The notes below the pieces were generated by a model that did no database searches, was not told where the DNA came from, and worked only from the letters and a program-made list of their open reading frames with translations. A program made the position numbers and the translations under genes. Positions 56,401 through 63,667 of a DNA stretch of 64,000 bases are shown piece by piece; position 1 is the first letter of the stretch; every line of letters starts with the position of its first letter. Origin of the DNA: an uncultured Pirellulaceae bacterium (GTDB taxonomy: Bacteria > Planctomycetota > Planctomycetia > Pirellulales > Pirellulaceae); the NCBI GenBank assembly GCA_938084685.1, contig CALKGE010000001.1, positions 992,001 to 1,056,000 of the forward strand, read 5' to 3'.

Positions 56401-56734
56401 AATCGACTACATCAACAAACATGACAAACGGGACGAAGATATCATGGCGACTCTGATTGAGTCAGGGCGGGATCGTTTCCGACCCGTTCTGCTGACCTCT
56501 GTCACCACGGTCGCCGGGTTATTACCTTTGTTGCTGGAAACTTCCTTCCAGGCACAAGTGTTGATCCCGATGGCTACGAGTCTCTGCTACGGACTCATCC
56601 TGGGAACGGCGTTGATTCTTTATCTGATTCCCACGTTTTATGTGATCTACCACAAGCTGACACATGTGCTGCCGCCAGCCGACGAGGAAGAACTTGCAAA
56701 ACAGTCAGACTCGGCCGAGCTGCAATCTGAATAG
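53411..56734 (+). CDS. RND family efflux transporter permease (AcrB/AcrF-like)
   Basis: Proton-driven exporter of 1107 residues in the cytoplasmic membrane, starting with GTG. Helix 1 (NTLMIAIILSGIFSFGV) precedes the first large periplasmic part, with PYPGAAPAVTEEG. Helices 2-6 include the Asp pair essential for proton relay (LGIVVDDAIVVGENIYR). The second half repeats the plan with a Gly-rich periplasmic loop (GGGPGGPGG) and INDSIVLIDYIN, then PVLLTSVTTVAG. Substrate (drug, metal or lipid) cannot be told. No outer-membrane partner gene is adjacent. It converges on the BMC gene with 20 bases between. Confidence 0.95.
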   Translation: MIKRIVAWAIDRSAAMNTLMIAIILSGIFSFGVMRRESFPEFELEIILVTVPYPGAAPAVTEEGICQKLESAIHPIAGIKKLTSVAAEGVGYAVVEIYPGEDAQKILNEIRGAVDRIPSFPQLAENKDIRQITMRNPAIRVGVLGPKGATGKEAEMELRNLTEEIRQELLVQKPLSKSGLAGLFQFFTVNPEQPVVTQADIIGAKPYQIDVEIREQDLRKYNLSLKQVAQILRQENIDIPGGTLRSEVGDVSLQSKNKGVTGEEIAELPLLRTNGEVVLKVKDIATVYDGFADVDSIDDVNGHPANVISVMRSPSEDILRITEAVHHYVEQRNQTMPQGYKLEVWFDQSLYVEERMDLLVDNGLQGLLLVFIVLALFLEFRLAFWVAMGIPISVLGAGVVLIYLGQTINMISLFAFLLALGIVVDDAIVVGENIYRYQEKGLRPLQAAVQGTAEVFPAVSASVSTTIIAFTPLLFIAGIMGKFFAVMPAAVIAMLAISLFECVLILPAHLGHESGRVEALLRWIFGPIRPLLWCIKKANQAGSWCLGKIINTVYVPSLRVSLRFPLLPISIATALLVITVAVVAKGVIPFVFFPKMDSFILSAQVVFPDGTPSSVPDAATKELEAVALQLKEELSPDRDLYKVVHRAVGHTTGLSSDGVSSGDSGAFIGVVDIELVDSSQRDYTSQELISRWRELAPKFPDAESLVFSEGGGPGGPGGKAIEFKLLAPMKNMKELEAAAADCISFLKSKPGVEDVQDDVQLGKEEYQFRVKEDAQVMGITTADLADAVRGAFYGEEVMRLQRGRHEVKLMVRYPEEQRRRLLSLSDIRVRGNDNAERPITEVAEITKVREFAELNRVNQLRSITITGDVDATQGVTSNMIYYADLGDGKKSFVDYFRTDIEEKYPNVYIKFEGQAQQQKESVDSMITGFIVATLVIFFVLTLQFKSYLQPFLIMSIIPVGLIGAVWGHFFMGLEVTLFSLCGIVALMGVVINDSIVLIDYINKHDKRDEDIMATLIESGRDRFRPVLLTSVTTVAGLLPLLLETSFQAQVLIPMATSLCYGLILGTALILYLIPTFYVIYHKLTHVLPPADEEELAKQSDSAELQSE

Positions 56735-56754
56735 CTCGAGGTGAGTTTTCTCGG

Positions 56755-57381
56755 TCAGGGAAGTAGAGATAAAACGGAAGTGCTGGGGCGAGCAATCACG
56801 TAGGCAGCAATCAGATTGCCCAGTTTGGATACTTCTGCTTGCCCCGCTTCGACCGCTGCTTTCACGGCTGCCACATCACCTTTGATGACAACAGTTACAT
56901 AGCCGCCCCCCAGTTTTTCTTTGCCAATGACTTCCACATTGGCAGCTTTACATGCCTGATCAATTGCATTGAAGACGGCAGTGAATCCCTGGGTTTCAAT
57001 GAAGCCTAACGCATAGGAATTGTCTGTATTCATTTCCATTTCCTCCGGGCTGGTTTCATCCCTGACAGGATGATGCACGACATTTTGTTCTAAGAGTCCG
57101 TTGTATTCTTCCGGGCCGTTAATGACTGGCTGAGTTTGAGGTTCCGGATTTGCCAGAATCTGAGTGACTGGTTTCCCGCCCAATTCCGCAGCAATCTGTT
57201 CGCCAGCTTCAATCGCTGACTTGACGGCGTCCAATTCGCCGGTGACCTTGACCACAAAGCCGAGGAAGTCATTGACTTCGGATTGCAAAGCTTCCACGTT
57301 GGCCGTCTTGCACATCACATCCAAGGCGATCATCGCCGGCGTGTACCCGGTTGTTTCCAGTAAGCCAATGGTCGCGTTCAT
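56755..57381 (-). CDS. Tandem bacterial microcompartment (BMC) shell protein
   Basis: Product of 208 residues with two BMC domains (PF00936), at about 3-80 and 122-200, joined by an acidic linker of about 40 residues. Domain 2 is canonical: YALGFIETQGFTAVFNAID, then EKLGGGYVTVVIKGDVAAVK with a KLGGG pore loop, and YVIARP at the end. Domain 1 is diverged: GLLETTGYTPAMIALDVM, with the pore loop replaced by EVNDFLGFV. This is a tandem (BMC-T type) layout, which would form trimers in a shell. The ATG follows the stop of the fusion gene by 6 bases, with no ribosome site, so translation is probably coupled. No other shell gene (BMC-H or pentamer) is in the window. Confidence 0.88.
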   Translation of the reverse strand: MNATIGLLETTGYTPAMIALDVMCKTANVEALQSEVNDFLGFVVKVTGELDAVKSAIEAGEQIAAELGGKPVTQILANPEPQTQPVINGPEEYNGLLEQNVVHHPVRDETSPEEMEMNTDNSYALGFIETQGFTAVFNAIDQACKAANVEVIGKEKLGGGYVTVVIKGDVAAVKAAVEAGQAEVSKLGNLIAAYVIARPSTSVLSLLP

Positions 57382-57387
57382 AAATTA

Positions 57388-60300
57388 CTAGAGCGTTTCG
57401 ATAATACTGGCTCCGAAGGTAAAACCGCCACCAAAGGCACAAAGTCCTATGGTCTTATCCCGGCCGGCCTCTGGAAGCACCTCGCTGAGACAGAGCGGAA
57501 TGGTACTGCTGGAGGTATTACCGTGATTGGCGATATTGGAGAATACCTTAGGGGAGATCCGGTGTTGAATCGCGTCAATGATTCGTTGGTTGGCCTGATG
57601 GGGAATGACCAGATCTAGCTGGTCAAGTTGAACGTGTTCCCGGCTACAGACCCGGTTCAGACTGCTCATCATGCAACGAACCGCCTCCTGGAAGACACGT
57701 CGCCCTTTCATCTGGATAAAACCACTATTGCGTAAGGGGACTGAAAGTGTCGTACCGTCTTCACCTTTGGCCGATAAATCCGGGCGATGCAGTTTTGCCG
57801 CGCTACGTTCCAGATGGGCTTCGCCGTAGAGTACCGTTGCGGTTGCTGCGTCCCCAAACAGGATCGAAGTGTTGAAATCTTTCAAATCCAGCAGGGGAGA
57901 AAGGACTTCGGCTGTGGTAATCAGCACGCGGCCATGGGGCATACTTTGCAGAAAGTCGTATCCGGACTGAAGCGCGTATAAATACCCACTGCAGGCCGCA
58001 CTGATGTCGTAGGCCTGGATCATGGTGTCCTTGCCCGAGGACAGGCCATTCAGAATACGACAGGCCATGGAAGGAATCATGGACATGGGACTGGTCGTTG
58101 AACAGATCAGCAGGTCGATGTCGTCAATCAGTAAGCCTTCCTGTTCGAGAACCCGCTGGCAGGAAGAGACTGCCATGCTGATGGCATCTTCATTTTGATC
58201 GATCCAGTAGCGTTGTCGTATTCCTGTTCGCCGAACAATATCTTCACTGGTCATGTCCGCGTTATCGCCCAACAGGGTTTCGTTGGTTACGAGCTTGCTT
58301 CCTTCGTGATATTGAACATGGGAAAGACCCACTTCAAATGCTCGCCGTTTGGCGAGGTTTTGAGCGAGGACGATGGTGTTTTCAGATTCTCGCCTGGTGA
58401 GAACTGGTTTTCCGTGCTGCTCCTGAGTTACAGGCTTGGGCCGGACGCTCGCATCCGTTGTCAGTTTGATGAGAGGCGCTCCGACATCGACCGATTCACC
58501 GGCGCGGCACAGGATTTCGCTGACCACTCCATCAACAGGACTGGTGATATCAAAGACACTTTTGGTCGCCTCGACGGAAGCGACTGGATCACCACATTCA
58601 ATCTCTTCGCCGGTCTGGACCAGGAATTCAACTAATTCGACCGATTCATCGGCTGGTCCCGAGCCAATCGCCCGGATGAATTCAATCCCCGCTTCTTTCT
58701 CCGCACTTTCTTCCCAATGCAGATCCAGATTGAGTAGTTCAGCGGCCACGCTAAGCGTCCGTTTGAATCCGGGAAGAACTTCTGTTTGATTCTCAAAATT
58801 ACAGGGGATGAATGTGTCTGGTCGAGTGACGCGGCGAACGGCGACTGGAACTTTGGCTTTTTCTGCAACGGTTGCCACGATTTCAGACCCGAGTCCGCAG
58901 GTATGATTGTCTTCATGCACGACGATGATTCTCGCCGTTTTTTCAGCAGAAGACAAAACCAGTTGCTGATCCCAGGGAGTGAGACTGCGCAGATCGATCA
59001 CTTCCGATTCGATACCGACCTGATCTAATGCTTTGGCAGTCTTTTCACAAATGGAGACTGTGTTTCCCCAGCCTACAAAGGTGATGTCACGTCCGGCGCG
59101 AGTTTTACGCGCCACACCTAACGGGACAAATTGCTCGTGCACGTCCTCTGAAGTGGTCTGTGTGGAATCGTTCAGCAGTGTCTTCGGATAGAAGAAGATA
59201 GTGGGACGTTCCGACTGGAATGCCGCATTTAATAGCCCGGCTGCATCGTGCGCCGTTGACGGCATGACGACGTCCACGCCCGGACAGTGAGCCATGACGG
59301 ACTCATGGGTTTGGGCGTGATAAGGTCCCAGACCAGGACGATAACCTCCGCAGGCAATCATGACGATTACCGGAGCAGACGTTTGACCGTCTGTTCGCCA
59401 GTGCATGGTTGCCAATTCGTTGACGATCTGGTTGTAGGCAGTTGGCATGAAGTCTGCAAATTGAATAAACGCGACAGGACGTTCACCTACCATCGCACGC
59501 CCGATGGCTGCACCTACAATAGTCGATTCACTCAAAGGCGAATTTGTTACCCTTCCAGGGAAACGAGTACTCAATCCTTTGGTGACACCAAAGACATCCC
59601 CCTTGGGATCTTCAATGTCTTCTCCGCATAGCGTTACCCCGGGGTCGTCGAGCAGATGGTTTTTGAGGACTTCGCGAAGCGCATCCTTCATGTTGATTTG
59701 GGGTAGTTCGTCCGAGCCAAATTTTTCCCGCGAGGGATGTGTTAATTCAATCGGATGCTGTTTGCATGCGTCCAGCGCAGCCAGAGGAGCCTTGGCGTCC
59801 AATGCTTCCTGCTGAGCCGCTGCGAGCTGATCAGAAACCTGAGATTGAATGATTTTCAATTCAGCTTCGGTAAGCCCAAGTTTCAGCAGTTGCTCCTGAG
59901 CCGCCAGAACAGGGTCTCCGTTAAGTTGCGCTTCGTCGATATCGTCCTGATTTCGATAAAGCGTCTGGTCATCTGCATTGGTGTGACTGGTGAGTCGCTC
60001 CACCTCAAATACAACCAGGGCCGGTTTACCCGTTGCACGGATTTCGGCAACAACTTCTCCAACCTGTTGATCTGCTGCCACCACATCCGTTCCGTCGATG
60101 TAGTGAATTGGCATCCCAAAGAATTCGCTGGCCTGCTGCTCGCCGGGCAGGGAATAAAAGGTTCTTCCTTGAGTCGTCGTAGAAATCGCCCACTTGTTGT
60201 CCTGAACCATGAAAAGCACAGGCAGGTTGGAGCGGACAGCTTCGCCTATCGCTTCCAGCCATTCCCCCTGCTGCGTTGTTCCATCTCCCACTCCACAGTA

Positions 60301-60705
60301 AACCAGTGGAGTATTTTCAGGCTTCTTGATCGAGGCTGCGACACCCACGGCCTGCAGAGCATTATTGCCGGTGGGCGTTACCATGCTCAAAATATGTAGC
60401 TCCGGATCGTTGAAAAAGGCACTCATCCGCCTTCCACTTCCGGGAGAATACTCATTACACAGCAACGTATCAAAGAACGTACGCGGTGAAAGACCTCGTG
60501 CTACCAGCAGTGCGCGATCACGATAATGGCAGTGCAGCCAGTCCTCAGCTGTGAGATGGCGAGCAAGGACGGCGGTCCCCTCGTGACCAGCACCAGAAAG
60601 GTGGAAAAAGGCTTCCCCCCGACTGGTGAGCTCCTGCTCCATTCGATCAATTCCGCGCGCTAACAGCATACTGCGATAGAGCGACAGCAGTCGGTTCCGG
60701 TCCAT
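57388..60705 (-). CDS. Fusion protein: 2-oxoacid dehydrogenase E1 alpha + E1 beta + lipoyl domain + ketoacyl synthase III
   Basis: One polypeptide of 1105 residues (positions below count from the preceding in-frame TTG codon). Residues about 1-320 are E1 alpha with the ThDP motif GDGTTQQGEW (141 on) ending at Asn171. About 340-665 are E1 beta (GEDIEDPKG, SPLSESTIVGAAIG, FIQFADFMPTAYNQIVNE). About 688-752 are a lipoyl domain with the predicted lipoyl Lys716 in EATKS. About 790-1106 are ketoacyl-ACP synthase III with all three catalytic residues: Cys906 in AACSGY, His1037 in PHQAN, Asn1064 in GNTSS. There is no E2 acyltransferase or E3 domain. It could decarboxylate a 2-oxoacid and pass the acyl group to chain initiation. 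The substrate is unknown; SGAGHE in E1 alpha suggests the branched-chain type. Confidence 0.92.
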   Translation of the reverse strand: MDRNRLLSLYRSMLLARGIDRMEQELTSRGEAFFHLSGAGHEGTAVLARHLTAEDWLHCHYRDRALLVARGLSPRTFFDTLLCNEYSPGSGRRMSAFFNDPELHILSMVTPTGNNALQAVGVAASIKKPENTPLVYCGVGDGTTQQGEWLEAIGEAVRSNLPVLFMVQDNKWAISTTTQGRTFYSLPGEQQASEFFGMPIHYIDGTDVVAADQQVGEVVAEIRATGKPALVVFEVERLTSHTNADDQTLYRNQDDIDEAQLNGDPVLAAQEQLLKLGLTEAELKIIQSQVSDQLAAAQQEALDAKAPLAALDACKQHPIELTHPSREKFGSDELPQINMKDALREVLKNHLLDDPGVTLCGEDIEDPKGDVFGVTKGLSTRFPGRVTNSPLSESTIVGAAIGRAMVGERPVAFIQFADFMPTAYNQIVNELATMHWRTDGQTSAPVIVMIACGGYRPGLGPYHAQTHESVMAHCPGVDVVMPSTAHDAAGLLNAAFQSERPTIFFYPKTLLNDSTQTTSEDVHEQFVPLGVARKTRAGRDITFVGWGNTVSICEKTAKALDQVGIESEVIDLRSLTPWDQQLVLSSAEKTARIIVVHEDNHTCGLGSEIVATVAEKAKVPVAVRRVTRPDTFIPCNFENQTEVLPGFKRTLSVAAELLNLDLHWEESAEKEAGIEFIRAIGSGPADESVELVEFLVQTGEEIECGDPVASVEATKSVFDITSPVDGVVSEILCRAGESVDVGAPLIKLTTDASVRPKPVTQEQHGKPVLTRRESENTIVLAQNLAKRRAFEVGLSHVQYHEGSKLVTNETLLGDNADMTSEDIVRRTGIRQRYWIDQNEDAISMAVSSCQRVLEQEGLLIDDIDLLICSTTSPMSMIPSMACRILNGLSSGKDTMIQAYDISAACSGYLYALQSGYDFLQSMPHGRVLITTAEVLSPLLDLKDFNTSILFGDAATATVLYGEAHLERSAAKLHRPDLSAKGEDGTTLSVPLRNSGFIQMKGRRVFQEAVRCMMSSLNRVCSREHVQLDQLDLVIPHQANQRIIDAIQHRISPKVFSNIANHGNTSSSTIPLCLSEVLPEAGRDKTIGLCAFGGGFTFGASIIETL

Positions 60706-60730
60706 CAATAGCCACTTTATATATGAAAAG

Positions 60731-60776
60731 CGAGGTCGCAGGATACCTGACAGGTAACCATTTATCCTCCCCCTCG
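60731..60776. promoter_or_regulatory. Nested inverted repeat upstream of the fusion gene
   Basis: Three nested complementary pairs occur: CGAGG/CCTCG (60731-60735 and 60772-60776), AGGATA/TATCCT (60740-60745 and 60763-60768) and CCTG/CAGG around 60746-60754. The element lies 26-71 bases before the fusion ATG on the minus strand. Between them the minus strand reads TATATAAAG, which could be a -10 element. It may be an operator or a structured leader. Confidence 0.35.
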
Positions 60777-60906
60777 ACGCAAACTTCCAATGCCGTAATT
60801 CTAGCGGAAATTGCCGCCTGTACGCACTACGAAAACAATGTTTTCAGGCCGCAAATTGGAAATCCAGGGAATTATTTTTCCGGTGTAAATGCTGTCTGAG
60901 CCGGAG

Positions 60907-63276
60907 TTATTGATTGGCAATTTCAACGTTTAACAGGCGTTTACCTTCGCGTAAGACGAAATCAGGATCCATAAAGGGTGCGTAACTGATATCCTGCCAG
61001 CGAACCAGACCGTTACTATCGATGATAAATGTACCGTGAAGTGGCTGTTCTTCAAAATCGTCGTATACTCGGTACTGCCGGAAGACTTCCAGTTCGGGAT
61101 CATTAAGAATCGGAAATGGAACTTTGCCATCAAAATTCTTGATCGATTGCTTTAATCCATCGTCATCGTCCGAACTGATAGCAATTACCTGAAAACCAGC
61201 TTCGTTAAATTCTGAAACTTTGGGAATGAATTTTTGAATCTGTTCGGTGCAGGAAAGGCAACCAGCGCCCAGGTAGAAAATGATAATGGTTGGATTGTCG
61301 TTGAATGCTTTGGTACTGACGAACCGTTTATTGCGGTGATCCCGCAATGTAAACGCATCCGCTGGGGAGGGACTCCAGCGGAAAGGACCCAGCGAATCCA
61401 GATCAACTCGTTCCCCAATGTCATCCTGAAGTACAAGTTCTTTTGTCCATTTGCCCTCACAGCCAAGACTGGCGGATAATGCCGAGATTCGTTCGAAAAC
61501 AGGGGACTGCATGTCGAGCGAACCGGACATGTTTCGTAATTTTTCAAAAGCTTCCCGGGCTCGGTCCATCTCGCCAGCAGTAACCAGGAGCTCAATCCAG
61601 TGGCATAACGGCTGAACTTCGTTTTCATGCGAGTTGAGGTGGGATTCGCCCGCCTTGAGTGCCCCTTCTTTATCACCGTTGGCTAACTGCAGCTTGGCCA
61701 GGATCATGCGGTCAATGGAGCCTCCTTTTTTGAGCTGTTCTTCCGCCTCTTTGGATTCACCCTTGGCCAGATGCTGGTAACCGGTAATTGCTGCCAAAGC
61801 CTGCTCGCAGTTGCGAACTTTCGTGTCCCAGGGGCGACGAGCATCACTTTTAGCTTTGTCGATCGCTTTCTTTTTGTCTTCTTCTTTCTTCTTATCGTCT
61901 TTGGCTTGCTCTTCGGTTGCCTTCTTGACGGCCGCTTCTTCCGCTTTGGTGCGTTCCGCCTGATTGTGCGCCAACAATTCGTTCAGCTTGACTTTGATAG
62001 CATCTGCCTTGTCGTCCTGTTTTAACATGGCATGAGCAATCCCGACGTATTTCCACTGCTTGACCTTCTCTGTTTCGTTCGTTGTTTCTTCCAGATACGG
62101 AGTCTGACTGAGGTTGAGCAGATCCTGCCAACGTTCGTACATGTAGAGAGTGGTAAACAGGCGGGCTCGACCGTAGTAGGAACTGCCACGACGGGTGAGC
62201 GAATTGTACTTGGGGTGGCGAGGATTCTCTGTCATGTTTTTGGAGAGGTCAATCGCATCATTGACTCGCCCGATATGCAGCAGGTTACGAATACACCACT
62301 CGTTATTATGAGCGTAGTTATGAATTTGATCCGGTAACAAACGGTCTCGCATCATGTGAGCATGGTCCGTGCGAGCAGATGCTTCCTGTTGCCAGACCGC
62401 ATCGTCGTACCGCTTGAGACGTGAGAAAATGTGTCCTGGCATATGCCACATGTGCGCGATCCCCGGAGTCGTTTGTCCGCAGGTACTTGCCGAAGAGACA
62501 GCCGTAGCTGGATTTTTATAGTCCCACAAGTGAATGCGATAGTGGTGTGATGGGTGCATGGGATTGACGGCGAAGACCTGTTGCAGGATCGAGTCAATGG
62601 CAACATAGCTGGTAATTGGGATATTGTTGAAGCGGTTGTACCAGAGTTGGAGCGCCAGGAAAGCTTTAGCTTCAATGTTCTCCGGGTACTTGATACAAAT
62701 CTCTTCCAATGCCTTGGTGTACTTTTCCGCTCGTTCCTTTTTCTTGCCTGGATCACCGTTCTGATAGTCCGTTAAGGCATCGATGAACCGGGTTTCCACA
62801 TCCGAAACACCTTCTTTGCGCTTTTGAGCTTCTTCCATAAACACTTTGGAACGCTTGGAATTGTTAAAATTGGCCATCGCCATGCCCCAGAACGCCATGG
62901 CACAATCGGGGTCCAATTTGTTGACCTGACGGAACGCCCGCTCGGCTTCGAGGTACCAGAAGCCGTGTAGTGCGGAAACGCCCTGATTGAAAAACTTCTG
63001 AGCATCTTCGTTACTGGTGGTAATCGGAAAATCGACATTGGCCATTCCGGGGATCAGATACGCCTGTTGTCGCGGACCTTCGTTGAATGCCTCGCCATGG
63101 TAAGAATGCCCTGCCAGCGGTCCCGCCGTATTTTCTTCGTTTTCATCAGTTGCCTTTGCTCCCTCTTGAGTTGGACTTTCAGCAGGCTTGGCATCCTGCT
63201 TGTCGTCTTGAGCGTGCACAAGCACTGTTTGGCAAACCAGTAGCATGGGGAGGATTTTCAACAGGGTCGACTTCAT
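60907..63276 (-). CDS. Secreted TPR protein with C-terminal redoxin domain
   Basis: Product of 789 residues from the ATG at 63276, which opens the signal peptide (MKSTLLKILPMLLVCQTVLVHA); the reading from 63306 adds ten residues. Residues about 70-620 are tetratricopeptide-type helical repeats (FFNQGVSALHGFWYLEAERAF, AMAFWGMAMANFNN). Inside them a very charged Lys/Glu/Asp helix occurs (EEQAKDDKKKEEDKKKA). The last about 170 residues are a thioredoxin-fold peroxiredoxin/redoxin domain: IIFYLGAGCLSCTEQIQKF with a CLSC pair, then VIAISSDDDD and TFIIDSNGLVRWQDIS. The fold suggests thiol chemistry on a protein complex in the envelope. It is upstream of the fusion gene on the same strand, with 201 bases between. 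Confidence 0.85.
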   Translation of the reverse strand: MKSTLLKILPMLLVCQTVLVHAQDDKQDAKPAESPTQEGAKATDENEENTAGPLAGHSYHGEAFNEGPRQQAYLIPGMANVDFPITTSNEDAQKFFNQGVSALHGFWYLEAERAFRQVNKLDPDCAMAFWGMAMANFNNSKRSKVFMEEAQKRKEGVSDVETRFIDALTDYQNGDPGKKKERAEKYTKALEEICIKYPENIEAKAFLALQLWYNRFNNIPITSYVAIDSILQQVFAVNPMHPSHHYRIHLWDYKNPATAVSSASTCGQTTPGIAHMWHMPGHIFSRLKRYDDAVWQQEASARTDHAHMMRDRLLPDQIHNYAHNNEWCIRNLLHIGRVNDAIDLSKNMTENPRHPKYNSLTRRGSSYYGRARLFTTLYMYERWQDLLNLSQTPYLEETTNETEKVKQWKYVGIAHAMLKQDDKADAIKVKLNELLAHNQAERTKAEEAAVKKATEEQAKDDKKKEEDKKKAIDKAKSDARRPWDTKVRNCEQALAAITGYQHLAKGESKEAEEQLKKGGSIDRMILAKLQLANGDKEGALKAGESHLNSHENEVQPLCHWIELLVTAGEMDRAREAFEKLRNMSGSLDMQSPVFERISALSASLGCEGKWTKELVLQDDIGERVDLDSLGPFRWSPSPADAFTLRDHRNKRFVSTKAFNDNPTIIIFYLGAGCLSCTEQIQKFIPKVSEFNEAGFQVIAISSDDDDGLKQSIKNFDGKVPFPILNDPELEVFRQYRVYDDFEEQPLHGTFIIDSNGLVRWQDISYAPFMDPDFVLREGKRLLNVEIANQ

Positions 63277-63392
63277 GGGGAGGAGTCCTGGAAAGGAGAG
63301 AAACATTTATTGGTTTGATAGAGACATTAAACGGTAGCACAGTTGCCGCTGTTTGCCGTCAGGAAAGTTCAGTATAAGAAATTGTCGGCATT

Positions 63393-63650
63393 CTAGGGGG
63401 GCGAGTCGTCAATGTTTACGGTCACCTGCTCACCGTCGATCTCTATCTCATCATTATGATACAGCTTGCGTTTACGGGCAGTGCAAATTTCACCATTTAC
63501 TTTGATCAGACCACTTTGAATGAGGACCTTGGCATGACCGCCACTTTCAACAAACTGCAGAAGCTTAAGAAAGTGATCCAGCCTGACGTGCTGTTGGGTG
63601 TTTGCTGAATCTGTTGGGGGAGTGGAACGGTTAGAGGAATCTTCTGACAT
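63393..63650 (-). CDS. S4-domain RNA-binding protein (YbcJ type)
   Basis: Small cytoplasmic protein of 85 residues. After a polar, Ser/Thr-rich N-terminus (1-20) comes a single S4 domain: VRLDHFLKLLQFVESGGHAK, then SGLIKVNGEICTARKRKL and GDEIEIDG-like NDEIEIDGEQVTV. This fold binds structured RNA in ribosomal protein S4, pseudouridine synthases and tRNA synthetases; stand-alone copies such as YbcJ are probably ribosome or RNA associated. It lies 17 bases after the stop of the nuclease-family gene on the same strand and is probably co-transcribed. Confidence 0.88.
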   Translation of the reverse strand: MSEDSSNRSTPPTDSANTQQHVRLDHFLKLLQFVESGGHAKVLIQSGLIKVNGEICTARKRKLYHNDEIEIDGEQVTVNIDDSPP

Positions 63651-63667
63651 GGTATATGACGATTTCG

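Noticed and set aside
59755..60399. Open reading frame of 214 codons on the plus strand
   Set aside because: Antisense to the E1 alpha part of the fusion gene, which has intact cofactor motifs.
56755..63276. Complete microcompartment operon
   Set aside because: Only one shell gene is present; no BMC-H, pentamer, aldehyde dehydrogenase or aldolase genes are in the window.
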